Below are positions 8,679 through 17,545 of a stretch of DNA of 38,534 nt, piece after piece. Location of the stretch: assembly GCF_009183815.1 (NCBI RefSeq), contig NZ_WEHX01000013.1:1-38534 (forward strand), written 5' to 3'. The translations under genes were made by a program, and so were the position numbers. The stretch is from Sutterella seckii. Its GTDB lineage: Bacteria; Pseudomonadota; Gammaproteobacteria; Burkholderiales; Burkholderiaceae_F. The stretch's first letter is position 1. Each line of letters begins with the position of its first letter. The notes under the pieces are model-generated. The model did not search any database. It had not been told where the DNA came from and saw only the letters and a program-made list of their open reading frames with translations.

Positions 8679-9011
8679 GAGTCACCTCGGGAGCATAAAT
8701 TCCTGACGGCGCAGATTTTAGAAGAAAACTTTCCCTGCGGCCTCAGCCATAATAAAAATGCCATAAATTCCATTGAGTTGAATTGACATTGCCTTTCGGA
8801 ATGCATGGTTCTCCCGCAACCCGATCGGAGACTCTGTTTACTCCACTTGCAAGTAACGGTCTGAAACCAGAAGTCAGGCTTGCCGGCATGCGAGATTGAA
8901 GCGCCGAGCCGCTAAAATGTGCCCCGTACCGCGACCGCCCGGCATGCGTCCGGACGGTGCCATTACTTTATTTTCCTGCCGCATCCTTTTCAGGGCCGGC
9001 AGCAGAGATTT
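8679..9011. other. Divergent intergenic region between the FAH-family gene and pssA
   Basis: 333 bases without a gene. TAAAAT at 8913-8918 on the plus strand is a plausible -10 box for pssA. An AT-rich tract near 8745-8785 may hold the minus-strand promoter of the FAH-family gene. No structured RNA was recognised. Confidence 0.45.
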
Positions 9012-9869
9012 ATGACAGAACCCAATACGCCTCGCCGCGAGAGTCTTGCTTCCATCGGTCAGCGCCGCCTTCAGGCGGTGAAGTCGAAGAGCATCTACGT
9101 GCTCCCGAACGCCTTTACTGCGGCTGCGCTCTTCGCAGCCTTCTACGGCATCATCCAGGCGATGAACGGCAACTTCTCCGTTGCCGCCATTGCGGTTTTC
9201 TTCTCCATGCTCTTTGACGGCATGGACGGGCGCGTCGCGCGCCTCACGCACACGCAGTCGGAATTCGGCGTCCAGATGGACAGCCTTGCCGATGCGGTGA
9301 GCTTCGGCATCGCGCCGGCGCTCATCGTCTACGAATTCTCGCTCGTTGAGCTCGGCAAGCTCGGCTGGGCCACGGCCTTCATCTACGCGCTCTGCGCGCT
9401 CCTGAGGCTTGCCCGCTTCAACTGCAACGTCGGGGTCGTAAGCAAGAACTACTTCCAGGGTCTTCCCTCGCCTGCCGCCGCCGCGCTTGTCTGCGGCTTC
9501 GTCTGGCTCGCGGTCGAAAACCGCCTCCCCGACTGGCTCCTTCCGCACCAGAGCACCATTGCGCTCGTGGTGACGCTCTACGCCGGCCTCACGATGGTGA
9601 GCAATGCGCCCTTCTTCTCGGGGAAGAGCTACGCCGTCGTGCGCACGATTCCTTTCTGGGTGATCGTCGTCGCCTCGCTCGCCTTCATCGTCATTTCGAG
9701 CAACGTTTCGCTTTCGATCTTCGTCCTCTTCTGCATCTACGCTCTCTCGGGCTACATCTACGAGTTCTGGTGCTGGTGGAGAGGCCGCCCGAATCCGATT
9801 CAGGCCGACCTTGCCGCACAGCAGGCTCAGCTCGAAAAAGAGGAAGCCGCGAAAAAGACTGCCGCCTGA
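9012..9869 (+). CDS. pssA: CDP-diacylglycerol-serine O-phosphatidyltransferase
   Basis: 285-residue membrane enzyme that joins CDP-diacylglycerol and L-serine to phosphatidylserine, the first committed step to phosphatidylethanolamine. It carries the complete CDP-alcohol phosphatidyltransferase signature D-G-x2-A-R-x8-G-x3-D-x3-D at Asp72, Gly73, Ala76, Arg77, Gly86, Asp90 and Asp94, with the extra Asp69. About eight membrane segments follow a short soluble N-terminus. The frame extends upstream to 8919, but the ATG at 9012 starts just before the conserved region and follows the predicted -10 box. The partner decarboxylase psd is 1.4 kb downstream on the other strand. A terminator follows. 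Confidence 0.93.
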   Translation: MTEPNTPRRESLASIGQRRLQAVKSKSIYVLPNAFTAAALFAAFYGIIQAMNGNFSVAAIAVFFSMLFDGMDGRVARLTHTQSEFGVQMDSLADAVSFGIAPALIVYEFSLVELGKLGWATAFIYALCALLRLARFNCNVGVVSKNYFQGLPSPAAAALVCGFVWLAVENRLPDWLLPHQSTIALVVTLYAGLTMVSNAPFFSGKSYAVVRTIPFWVIVVASLAFIVISSNVSLSIFVLFCIYALSGYIYEFWCWWRGRPNPIQADLAAQQAQLEKEEAAKKTAA

Positions 9870-9904
9870 TTCGGAACGAACGAATCGCGCAGAAGTTTTC
9901 TCAG

Positions 9905-9944
9905 AACTCCCGTCCTTCACGACCGAAGGCCGGGAGTTTTTCGT
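9905..9944 (+). terminator. Terminator after pssA
   Basis: AACTCCCG (9905-9912) pairs with CGGGAGTT (9931-9938), with an inner CCTTC/GAAGG stem, followed by a T-run. It lies 36 bases after the pssA stop. Confidence 0.8.
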
Positions 9945-10027
9945 TTCCGTGATCCAACAGGAAGGCGAAGCACTGAGCTATCCTCCGCGAAGGAAAAACA
10001 CATTATTGAAATCCGACTCCCGAAACC

Positions 10028-11134
10028 ATGTCCGCAGAAGTTAACGCCAGATCCTCGCTCAATGAAGCCTTCGTGATGATCCGCATCCTTGAGCTCATCC
10101 CGCAGCATCGCTGGATCACGATGACGCAGATCCGCAATCAGCTCGCCGCCAACGGCATTCCTCTCCAGCGCCGCACGCTCGAACGCTACATGAAGACGAT
10201 CCGCGAGAATCCGCAGCTCTTTCCCGTCAAGGCGAACATGGATTCGCGTCCCTACGGCTTCCAGTGGGATACGGCCGGCAGAGGGCTTCACTTTCCGGTG
10301 CTCGGTCCCCAGGAAACGCTCCTTCTGCGGCTTGCCGATGAGTACCTGCACTATCTCCTTCCCTCAAGCGTCCTTTCCGGACTGCGGCCTCTCTTTCGCG
10401 ATGCGAGAAAGAGCACGGAAGCACAGGCCTCGAGCCGTGCATCCTCGTGGCTGAGGAAAGTGAAGGTGGTGAGTCCGGCGCTTTCATTCCTTCCGCCCCA
10501 GATTTCCCAACAGGTTTTCGATGCCGTGACGGAAGCGCTCCTCGAGGACCGGATGATCTCGATCCGCTACCGCAACGCCCGCGACCGGGTGCTCGAAGCG
10601 AACGTGAAGCCCCTCGGACTCGTGCAGCAGGATGTCAGAACATACCTTGTCTGCCAGTTTGAGAAGTTCAGCGACTACCGGCACCTCGCCATGCACCGCA
10701 TCGAAGCGGCGACGGTGAGCTGCGTCGAATTCGAGCGCCCCGAGAATTTCGATCTTGAGGACTACACGGCCAATGCCCCCTTCAATTACTCGCAGGGACG
10801 CACGGTGAAGCTCGAACTCCTCACGGACGATCCGACCCTCATCAAAAATCTCTCCGAAACGCCCTTCAATACCACGCAGACCATTGCGGAGAAGCCGCTT
10901 GAGGACGGCACGCTCGCCTGGACCGTCACCGTCATGCTAGAGGACTCGCTCCTCCTTGACGGCTGGCTTGCCATGCGGCGAAATTCCATTCTTTCGACCA
11001 CGAAGACGCTCGTACGGGACAACCGGGAGAAGGCAAAAACTCCCGAAGACAAATCCGACGCTCCCGTACGGGAATATGCGGGCGTGCCGCACACGGAACT
11101 GCTCGTGGAAAACCACAAGATCGTCGAGAAGTAA
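10028..11134 (+). CDS. WYL-domain transcriptional regulator
   Basis: 368 residues. An N-terminal helix-turn-helix (about residues 15-65, with ITMTQIRNQLAANGIPLQRR) is followed by a WYL domain (about 170-235) and a C-terminal WCX extension. In the WYL signature the usual Trp-Tyr-Leu is seen as TYLVCQF, and the downstream Arg-containing segment HLAMHRIEA is kept. WYL proteins bind ligands, often nucleic acids or nucleotides, and act as repressors or activators in DNA repair, defence and stress. No defence genes are adjacent here. The gene is bracketed by terminators and is probably monocistronic; its target is unknown. Confidence 0.85.
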   Translation: MSAEVNARSSLNEAFVMIRILELIPQHRWITMTQIRNQLAANGIPLQRRTLERYMKTIRENPQLFPVKANMDSRPYGFQWDTAGRGLHFPVLGPQETLLLRLADEYLHYLLPSSVLSGLRPLFRDARKSTEAQASSRASSWLRKVKVVSPALSFLPPQISQQVFDAVTEALLEDRMISIRYRNARDRVLEANVKPLGLVQQDVRTYLVCQFEKFSDYRHLAMHRIEAATVSCVEFERPENFDLEDYTANAPFNYSQGRTVKLELLTDDPTLIKNLSETPFNTTQTIAEKPLEDGTLAWTVTVMLEDSLLLDGWLAMRRNSILSTTKTLVRDNREKAKTPEDKSDAPVREYAGVPHTELLVENHKIVEK

Positions 11135-11152
11135 TTCGAACGCGCCAGGCAT

Positions 11153-11192
11153 AAAAAAGCCGCATCCCGGATTTCTCCGATGCGGCTTTTTT
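11153..11192. terminator. Bidirectional terminator between the WYL gene and psd
   Basis: A 14-bp perfect stem, AAAAAAGCCGCATC (11153-11166) with its complement at 11179-11192, gives a T-run in both directions between two convergent genes. Confidence 0.9.
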
Positions 11193-11238
11193 CGCAGCCT
11201 GCGCTCCCCCGGATCGAGGGAGCACCGCTGCTGCTGAT

Positions 11239-11886
11239 TTAAATGCGGGCGATGGTCGACATCACGCCCGTCACCTTGTCGCCGATGCCGACCGTGATCT
11301 CGGCATCCGTCGGGAGATACACGTCGACGCGGGAACCGAAGCGGATGAAGCCGTAGCGCTCGCCGCGGGCAAGTTCCTGACCGACCGTGGCGTAGCAGAT
11401 GATGCGGCGGGCAACGAGGCCCGCAACCTGGATAAAGGTAATGCGGCGGCCGTCAGCCATGCGGACCGTCACGGCATTGCGCTCGTTTTCGGTCGATGCC
11501 TTGTCGAGATCGGCATTGACGAAGAGGCCCGGCGTGTAGGTGACCTTCTCAACCACGCCGGCAACCGGCGCTTTCTGGCTGTGCACGTTGAAGACGTTCA
11601 TGAAGATCGAAACCTTCACGCACGCTTCGCCCGTCTCTGGGTTTTCAGTCTTTGCAACCTTGCAGACCTGACCGTCCACCGGGCTCACGACGGCGCGGGG
11701 GTCTTCCGGCGCTTCGCGCGCGGGATCGCGGAAAAACTGCAGCGCAAAAAGGAAGAAGACGAAGATCAGGAAGGTGATGATGCCGAGATCCAGCCACCAG
11801 CTCACGAGAAAGAGAATAAAGGCGCCGGCCAGGATGGGCCAGCCTTCGCGGGCAATGATCGGATGCGGATAGACGCGGGCGTTCAA
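11239..11886 (-). CDS. psd: Phosphatidylserine decarboxylase, short (type II) form
   Basis: 215-residue pyruvoyl enzyme that decarboxylates phosphatidylserine to phosphatidylethanolamine at the inner membrane. The N-terminus has two hydrophobic segments (about residues 16-51). The self-cleavage motif is RFGSRVD, with cleavage expected between Gly184 and Ser185 to give the small pyruvoyl alpha chain. SPVDGQV (residues 68-74) and the [16 protein letters not shown] block are typical of the short bacterial and archaeal form rather than the 320-residue E. coli type. A GAGGTGA ribosome site precedes the ATG. It completes the pathway begun by pssA. On the minus strand TAAAAT (11932-11937) is a candidate -10 box. 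Confidence 0.92.
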   Translation of the reverse strand: MNARVYPHPIIAREGWPILAGAFILFLVSWWLDLGIITFLIFVFFLFALQFFRDPAREAPEDPRAVVSPVDGQVCKVAKTENPETGEACVKVSIFMNVFNVHSQKAPVAGVVEKVTYTPGLFVNADLDKASTENERNAVTVRMADGRRITFIQVAGLVARRIICYATVGQELARGERYGFIRFGSRVDVYLPTDAEITVGIGDKVTGVMSTIARI

Positions 11887-12392
11887 GTTCGTTCACCTCG
11901 GGAGAATTTAGGGGATTCGTTATTTTAGCGGCGACGGAATCGAAGTCCTCAATTTCTTCTGAGAAAAACTGCTGGATTCGGGGATTTTCGGCATGCGTGC
12001 AGGCAGTTGTTCGCAACTCTCTGGAAGTCGTTCTGAGTTGTTTCCCTCTTTCTGCCGATGCAGTCAGCTAAGTTCCCGGGAGGGGGCTTCGCCCGTATTG
12101 AGAAGCGCCGGTCTTCCCGATGCGATGGATCCCGCGGGCGAGCTGCATCGGAATGGAATGCGGCGTCAGAAAGGTCCCGGAATCAAAAAACTAACAGTCA
12201 GCAATTTCACTGAAAATTTCATTAAATTCAAACTAATTTTGAAAGAAAAGGACAATAGTCGACAGAGTTAAGTTCTATTTTGAAATTGCCCTGGCGCCTC
12301 GGATCGAATTCGCGGCGAACCAAAGCATTTGAAATGCTTTTTCAAGTGCGAACTGATGCCTAACTGTATGGAAAACAAGTAAGGGTTTACGC
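11887..12392. other. Intergenic region between psd and the iron-uptake unit
   Basis: No gene is supported over about 500 bases. It contains the predicted psd promoter on the minus strand and a marked fall in GC towards the receptor gene. A perfect 19-base palindrome, AAAGCATTTGAAATGCTTT, occupies 12322-12340, 53 bases before the receptor -35 box; it may be a second operator or a weak hairpin terminator. Confidence 0.5.
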
Positions 12393-12450
12393 TTGAATCG
12401 TTTGTAAAAATTAGTACAATGGCGCACCCGCTAACGGGAATGATTCTCAC
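12393..12450 (+). promoter_or_regulatory. Predicted promoter with Fur-box-like site for the siderophore receptor
   Basis: TTGAAT (12393-12398), a 16-base spacer and TACAAT (12415-12420) form a good sigma-70 promoter. Just downstream, GAATGATTCTCAC (12438-12450) resembles part of a Fur box. Iron-dependent repression is therefore likely, but the match is partial. Confidence 0.55.
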
Positions 12451-12482
12451 GTAGTTTCTCAATCATTTTGATCCAAACTATC

Positions 12483-14711
12483 ATGGCCACCCGCTCCGCC
12501 CTCTCTTTTGCCTTCGGTTCACAGTCCGTTTTCAGACTTTCTCTTCTCTCCGTTGCCATTCTGGCTTCTCACAGCGCACTCGCCGCTGAAGATGTTGACT
12601 TTGATGCAGTAACCGTCACGGCTACAAGCATCAGCACCACGACGGAAAACACTGATTCCTACAAGTCTTCGTCCATGAGCACGACGACCGGTCTGGAGCT
12701 CACGCCGCGTGAAACACCGCAGTCGGTTTCCAACGTGACGATGAAGCAGATCAGCGATCAGGGCATCCAGTCCATGGATGAAGCGATGAAAAACACAACC
12801 GGCATCACGGTTATTCACAATGCCGGGCGCTTTCGCTATCTCTCCCGCGGCTTCTACATCGACAATATTCAGGAAGACGGCATCTCCTATTCTCTTAATG
12901 ATGGCGCCAACGGAAATTCCTACCGCAATGCCAACAGCCAGAGCGACATTGCCATCTATGACCACATAGAAGTTGTGCGCGGTCCTACGGGCCTGACGCA
13001 GTCAAGCAGTCAACCTGGCGGTACGATCAACGCGGTCCGCAAGCGCCCGACATCTGAATTTCAGGCTTCTGCTGAGGCCGAAGTGGGAAGCTGGGACCAT
13101 TACCGTGCCGTCGGCGACATCTCAGGACCTCTCAATGAAGCCAAGACGCTTCGCGGCCGCGTAGTTGGCGTTCTTCAGAAGAAGAATTCTTTCAAGGACG
13201 ACGTAGGCAATAAGAGCGGCACTTTTTACGCCGTCTTTGCAGCTGATCTTGCGCCTGAAACCACTCTTACCTTTGGCGGACTCCATCAGCAGGGAACAGA
13301 AGTTCCTGATTTCTACGGCGTTCCAATGGGCCCAAATGGTGCAGATGCCGGACTGCCGGATAGTGCTTTCTTCGGCATGGACTGGACAAAATGGAAAACA
13401 AAGAAAACCAATGTTTTTGCTGAATTAGAACATTATCTCAATGACGAATGGCGCATCACGGCAAAAACCTCATACACAAAAAGTACCTCCGAGAGCTCGT
13501 TTGGCAGCATCACGAATATCTCAGACGGGCATCCGATATCTACGCAATCTCCGAATATGCCTCTCAAATATGGACAGCATTACAACAATGACGGCTCCAT
13601 ATTTTCAGCCACTTTAAACCTAAACGGCAGCTATACATTATTTAATCAGGAGCACGACTTTTTCACGACTTTAAATTATTCGCGTGAAAAAACAGATACG
13701 CTTCTGAAACAGCACAACTTCAGCGGCATCAGCATCAATGCATGGGATTTTGTCGGCAATGAAGTCAGCGAACCCAATTGGGATGATGATTCCATTCTCA
13801 ATACGAAAAATTTTTATAAGCAGACAAGAACTGATTTAGGCCTTCTTACAGGTACTCGTTATAATTTTTCTAATTCCTGGCATTTGATTGCCGGCGGCCG
13901 CTATGCCCTTTATAAAACAAGTTACTCTGTAACTAACCTACTAAAACCATCAGCTAAACAAACCTATACTGAAACCACGACAACTCGCTTCATTCCTTAT
14001 GCAGGATTAACTTGGGATTTTTATAAGAATTCAAGCATTTATATCAGCTACACATCCATTTTTGAGCCTTCAGGCGAAAAAGGTCCTGATCACAATGATC
14101 TCAAACCAATCATTGGCGACAACTATGAGCTTGGCATTAAATCCGAATTCTTCGATAATCGCCTGAATACTTCGCTTGCCATTTTCAACCTCGAGCAGAA
14201 AAATCGTCCGATGGACTGTATCATTGACTCTGCAGAGACGACATGCTCCAGGGGCAAAGTAAGAAGTCAGGGTTTTGAGGCGGAAGCTTCAGGTTCACTT
14301 CTGCCTGGTTGGAACCTTTTCGCAGGCTATACCTGGAATATGAGTGAATACACGGTTACTGAAAGCGCTTCAAAGCAAAGCGGCGAAACCTATAGCCCGT
14401 TTACGCCTCGTCATATTCTGCGCCTCTACAGCAGCTTCAACCTGCCCGGTGCAGCATATCGATGGACAGTCGGCGGCGGCGTGCAGGCGCAAAGCAGAGC
14501 GAAGAGTGCGTCCAGCGTTCAGCAGGGCGGATATGCGATTTGGAATGCCAACATTCAGTACCAGGCAACCAACTCTCTGAAATTCAGTCTCATCGCCAAT
14601 AATATTTTTGATCGCCATTACTACAACAACACCAATAACAGAACCCTTGGCGCCAATAATTATTTAGGCGATCCGAGAAACTTTATTCTCAAGCTGAATT
14701 ATCAGTATTAA
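12483..14711 (+). CDS. TonB-dependent siderophore receptor (FpvA/FhuE-like)
   Basis: 742-residue outer-membrane beta barrel. A signal peptide ends at SALAA, then comes a TonB-box-like FDAVTVTAT, a plug domain (PRETPQSVSNVT, IEVVRGPTGL and PGGTINAVRKRP blocks, roughly residues 65-185) and a 22-strand barrel finishing in the aromatic C-terminus LNYQY. No N-terminal signalling (STN) domain is present. The plug signatures fit the siderophore branch (coprogen, ferrioxamine or pyoverdine type); the ligand is not predictable. The ATG at 12483 starts the signal peptide; a TTG at 12468 is also in frame. The central barrel region is clearly more AT-rich than neighbouring genes, which suggests transfer or relaxed selection. 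The ABC transporter 92 bases downstream is probably in the same unit. Confidence 0.9.
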   Translation: MATRSALSFAFGSQSVFRLSLLSVAILASHSALAAEDVDFDAVTVTATSISTTTENTDSYKSSSMSTTTGLELTPRETPQSVSNVTMKQISDQGIQSMDEAMKNTTGITVIHNAGRFRYLSRGFYIDNIQEDGISYSLNDGANGNSYRNANSQSDIAIYDHIEVVRGPTGLTQSSSQPGGTINAVRKRPTSEFQASAEAEVGSWDHYRAVGDISGPLNEAKTLRGRVVGVLQKKNSFKDDVGNKSGTFYAVFAADLAPETTLTFGGLHQQGTEVPDFYGVPMGPNGADAGLPDSAFFGMDWTKWKTKKTNVFAELEHYLNDEWRITAKTSYTKSTSESSFGSITNISDGHPISTQSPNMPLKYGQHYNNDGSIFSATLNLNGSYTLFNQEHDFFTTLNYSREKTDTLLKQHNFSGISINAWDFVGNEVSEPNWDDDSILNTKNFYKQTRTDLGLLTGTRYNFSNSWHLIAGGRYALYKTSYSVTNLLKPSAKQTYTETTTTRFIPYAGLTWDFYKNSSIYISYTSIFEPSGEKGPDHNDLKPIIGDNYELGIKSEFFDNRLNTSLAIFNLEQKNRPMDCIIDSAETTCSRGKVRSQGFEAEASGSLLPGWNLFAGYTWNMSEYTVTESASKQSGETYSPFTPRHILRLYSSFNLPGAAYRWTVGGGVQAQSRAKSASSVQQGGYAIWNANIQYQATNSLKFSLIANNIFDRHYYNNTNNRTLGANNYLGDPRNFILKLNYQY

Positions 14712-14739
14712 TTCGGCCTATTTTCGAAAAACATAAGCA

Positions 14740-14771
14740 CCCCGGCTGCATTTTTTGCAATGCAGCCGGGG
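14740..14771 (+). other. Intra-operon hairpin between receptor and ABC transporter
   Basis: CCCCGGCTGCAT (14740-14751) pairs perfectly with 14760-14771 around an 8-base loop. No T-run follows on either strand, so it looks more like an mRNA-stabilising or partially attenuating hairpin than a full terminator. Confidence 0.6.
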
Positions 14772-14803
14772 ATTCCTATAAATAATTCGTCAAGTTTCCC
14801 GCT

Positions 14804-16480
14804 ATGAGAACCCTCAGCAATTTTCTCCGGCTGGCGGCTCCTTATTGGATGAGCGCCCAGCGCTGGTATGCCTGGGTCATGCTTGTCGTTGTTGTCGGCT
14901 GCGCCATGGGCATTATTGAGGTAGGCGTCTACCTCAACCGTTGGAATAAACGTTTCTATGACGCCCTGGCACAGTACGACGGGAGCCATATGCCTGATCT
15001 CGTCCTCGAGTGGCTCCTCTACATCACGATTACGGTTCTTCTTGTTATCGTCGGCAGCTGGACGCAGAAGCGCCTGATGTTCGACTGGCGCGAGCATCTG
15101 ACCAGGTGGCTCGAGGATAGATGGCTCACGAATCATGCGCAGTACCGCCTGAAGCTGCGCGAAGAACCCGACAATCCCGATCAGCGCATCGCAGAAGACG
15201 CCTATCAGCTTGCAGACAGAACAATTGTTCTTGTGAAGTACTTCATCATGAATCTCTTCAAGCTCGTGGCCTTCACTTCAATCCTGTGGGGACTCTCCGG
15301 CGTCGTACGCTTCACGATTTTTGGAACGGAAATTGAGATTCACGGCTTCATGGTCTGGGTAGCGCTTGTCTGGTCCGTGGTCTGCACGATCATCACGCAT
15401 TACATCGGCCGGCGGCTGAAGCCCCTCAACGTTGAACGACAGCATCGTGAAGCGGACTTCCGTGCGACGCTTCTGCGCGTCCGCGACAATGCGGAGCAGG
15501 TTGCCTCATGGCGCGGCGAAGATACGGAAATGACCCGCTTCAACGGGCGTTTTCAACGCATCAAGGAGAACTGGCTCGCGCTCATTCGCCGGGAATTTCA
15601 ACTCGAAGCCTTCACCTCCAGCTATCTGCGCCTCAACCGGATCATCGGAATCCTGGCCGCTCTTCCGGTATACCTCACGCGCTCTCTTACCTTCGGCGAC
15701 CTCATTCAAGCATCAACCGCTTTTTCCAACGTTCAGGACGGATTCGGCTGGTTCCTCGATTACTACAAGCGCATCATGGAGTGGGCGGCAGTCGTAGAAC
15801 GACTTCACCGCTTTGACGAGAGCCTCACCCATGCCCAGGCGGTGAAATCTATCGGCACGCCTGCCGAAGACAATGAAGTGCGCACTCACGCGCTTTCCAT
15901 CTTTACGCCCTTCGGCAAACTCCTCTCGAGCGGAATCAATCTCGCCGTGAAGCCCGGCAGCTGGATGCTCGTTGACGGCAGAAGCGGAGCAGGCAAATCA
16001 ACGCTTCTCAGAACACTCGCCGGTCTCTGGCCCTTTGCAAAGGGGAGTTTTTCCCTGCCCGATAAAAAATTCCTCTTCGTCACGCAGAAAGCGTACCTGC
16101 CGTTTGATGCGCTTGAAGACGTCCTGACCTACCCCGTCCGCGGACGCTTTACTGAGAGTGAACTCAAGGACGCCCTCGAAAAAGTCGGCCTGGGACGCCT
16201 CTCTGCTCGCCTCAAGGAGAAGAAAGACTGGGCTCAGGAGCTCTCGGGCGGAGAATCTCAGAGACTTGCCTTTGCGCGCGTGCTCCTCAATCGACCCGAA
16301 ATACTCTTTCTCGATGAAGCGACCAATCAGCTTGACGATGCTTCAGCAATGCAGCTGATCAGCATTCTGAAGACCGAACTTCCTCAGACCGTCGTTCTGA
16401 TGGTTTCCCACCAGCCGGCAGTGAAGAATCTCGCAGAAACCAGAATAGAGATCGGCGGCCCGGCGCCGGCGGTCGCTTAA
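14804..16480 (+). CDS. YddA/SbmA-type ABC transporter, fused permease and ATPase
   Basis: 558 residues. The N-terminal half is an SbmA/BacA-like membrane domain (ABC_membrane_2 type, opening with the NRWNKRFYDAL motif) with about six helices. The C-terminal half is an ATPase: Walker A GRSGAGKS (residues 392-399), signature LSGGE (480-484), Walker B LFLDEA with Asp504-Glu505. This architecture occurs in E. coli YddA, Rv1819c and peroxisomal ABCD proteins, which move hydrophilic compounds, peptides, cobalamin or acyl-CoA. In E. coli yddA also neighbours a TonB receptor gene (yddB), so handling of the imported chelate or its peptide backbone is plausible. No ribosome site is obvious before the ATG. 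Direction of transport is undecided. Confidence 0.88.
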   Translation: MRTLSNFLRLAAPYWMSAQRWYAWVMLVVVVGCAMGIIEVGVYLNRWNKRFYDALAQYDGSHMPDLVLEWLLYITITVLLVIVGSWTQKRLMFDWREHLTRWLEDRWLTNHAQYRLKLREEPDNPDQRIAEDAYQLADRTIVLVKYFIMNLFKLVAFTSILWGLSGVVRFTIFGTEIEIHGFMVWVALVWSVVCTIITHYIGRRLKPLNVERQHREADFRATLLRVRDNAEQVASWRGEDTEMTRFNGRFQRIKENWLALIRREFQLEAFTSSYLRLNRIIGILAALPVYLTRSLTFGDLIQASTAFSNVQDGFGWFLDYYKRIMEWAAVVERLHRFDESLTHAQAVKSIGTPAEDNEVRTHALSIFTPFGKLLSSGINLAVKPGSWMLVDGRSGAGKSTLLRTLAGLWPFAKGSFSLPDKKFLFVTQKAYLPFDALEDVLTYPVRGRFTESELKDALEKVGLGRLSARLKEKKDWAQELSGGESQRLAFARVLLNRPEILFLDEATNQLDDASAMQLISILKTELPQTVVLMVSHQPAVKNLAETRIEIGGPAPAVA

Positions 16481-16579
16481 CGCGTTCATAGACCTCTGCC
16501 TCCGCGCTTTCTGAATAGACGCGGAGGCAGGTGCCGGAGGCTCAATGCAAAACATTCTTCACTCTTGATAAAAGAATAG

Positions 16580-16649
16580 TTGCATATCGAACATTTTCGT
16601 CTTATAGTTCGATATCAAATTATTTTCTTTAATTTGTTCGTTATCGAAC
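16580..16649 (+). promoter_or_regulatory. Promoter overlapped by TCGAAC inverted repeats
   Basis: TTGCAT (16580-16585), 17-base spacer, TATAGT (16603-16608) is a good sigma-70 promoter. ATATCGAAC (16584-16592) and its exact complement GTTCGATAT (16607-16615) overlap the -35 and -10 boxes, and a third site GTTCGTTATCGAAC (16636-16649) abuts the start codon region. This layout indicates a dedicated repressor. Its gene is not recognised in the window. Confidence 0.7.
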
Positions 16650-16651
16650 TT

Positions 16652-17533
16652 ATGGCATCAAAAATGAAAAAAGCTGCTTTGACTCTCGCACTTCTCTCGG
16701 CTCTTGCTTCCTCCGGCTCGGTATTCGGCACCGAAGTCTCGACCACGCCTCTCGGGACGGGCGAAGTTTCGGTCTTCACCTTTGATGGCGGCGTCAAAAT
16801 CCACAACTTCAATACGAAGGACGTCATGGAGGACAACGCCTTCGTCGTTGAATCGAAGACCGGTCTTGTCGCCGTGGAGTCTCTCGCCTTCAAGAAGGAC
16901 TTTCCCTTCTGGGGCGACTATCTGAAGAAGCTCGGGAAGCCCCTTCAGGCCGTTCTCATCTCCAACCACCCGAACAATGCCGCAGCCTGGGCGGGCGATG
17001 CTCCGGTCTACGTGTCCGAGGAAGCCTGGAAGGCCATGCATTCCGGCTCAACCAAAGGCATCATGACCGGCCTTTCGAAAGCCTACGGTCCCGACTTCGA
17101 CACGGCGCTCCCCGCGGCGCCCAAGATGCTGAGTCTGGGCGAACATGTTTTTGAAGGCGTCAGGATCGATGTCCGCACGGACGGCGACGGAAATGAATTT
17201 CTCTTCCCCGACCTCAAGGCGGCCTACATTCACATGATGGGCTCTGAATGTCATTCGATCGTGGGCGGTGCAGCGCATGCCGACGCGCTCATCGGTCAGC
17301 TCGAAGCCCTTAAGAAGGAAGGCGTCACGCTTCTCTTCACGAGCCACTGGCAGCCCGAGGGCGTAAAGGCGATGGACGAAAAGATCGCCTACCTCAGGGC
17401 GCTGAAGGCAACCGCGGCAAACGCCAGATCAAAGGATGAGTTCATTGCCGCGATGAAGAAGGCATACCCCAAGTATCAGGGCGAACACTATCTCGACATG
17501 ACCGCCGGCTTCTTCTTCCCGATGAAGAAGTGA
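16652..17533 (+). CDS. Exported metallo-beta-lactamase-fold-like protein with degenerate metal motif
   Basis: 293 residues with a signal peptide (MKKAALTLALLSALASSGSVFG, counted from the second Met at 16664). The mature part resembles a metallo-beta-lactamase fold: an early strand pair (NAFVVESKTGLVAVES), an LISNHPNNAAAWAG segment where HxHxDH would be expected, and a later HMMGSECHSIVGG strand. Only one histidine remains at the usual metal motif, so hydrolase activity is doubtful or uses another site. Starts at 16652 and 16664 are both possible. It has its own heavily operated promoter and a hairpin after the stop. Its partner may be the convergent TIM-barrel gene, also exported. Substrate unknown. 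Confidence 0.65.
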   Translation: MASKMKKAALTLALLSALASSGSVFGTEVSTTPLGTGEVSVFTFDGGVKIHNFNTKDVMEDNAFVVESKTGLVAVESLAFKKDFPFWGDYLKKLGKPLQAVLISNHPNNAAAWAGDAPVYVSEEAWKAMHSGSTKGIMTGLSKAYGPDFDTALPAAPKMLSLGEHVFEGVRIDVRTDGDGNEFLFPDLKAAYIHMMGSECHSIVGGAAHADALIGQLEALKKEGVTLLFTSHWQPEGVKAMDEKIAYLRALKATAANARSKDEFIAAMKKAYPKYQGEHYLDMTAGFFFPMKK

Positions 17534-17545
17534 GCGAGTCAGCGC

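Noticed and set aside
11887-12482. Cobalamin riboswitch before the TonB receptor
   Set aside because: No B12-box-like sequence was recognised, and the site near the promoter looks like a Fur box instead.
16580-16651. Extended N-terminus of the MBL-like protein from an upstream in-frame start
   Set aside because: It would run through the promoter and operator repeats and hide the signal peptide.
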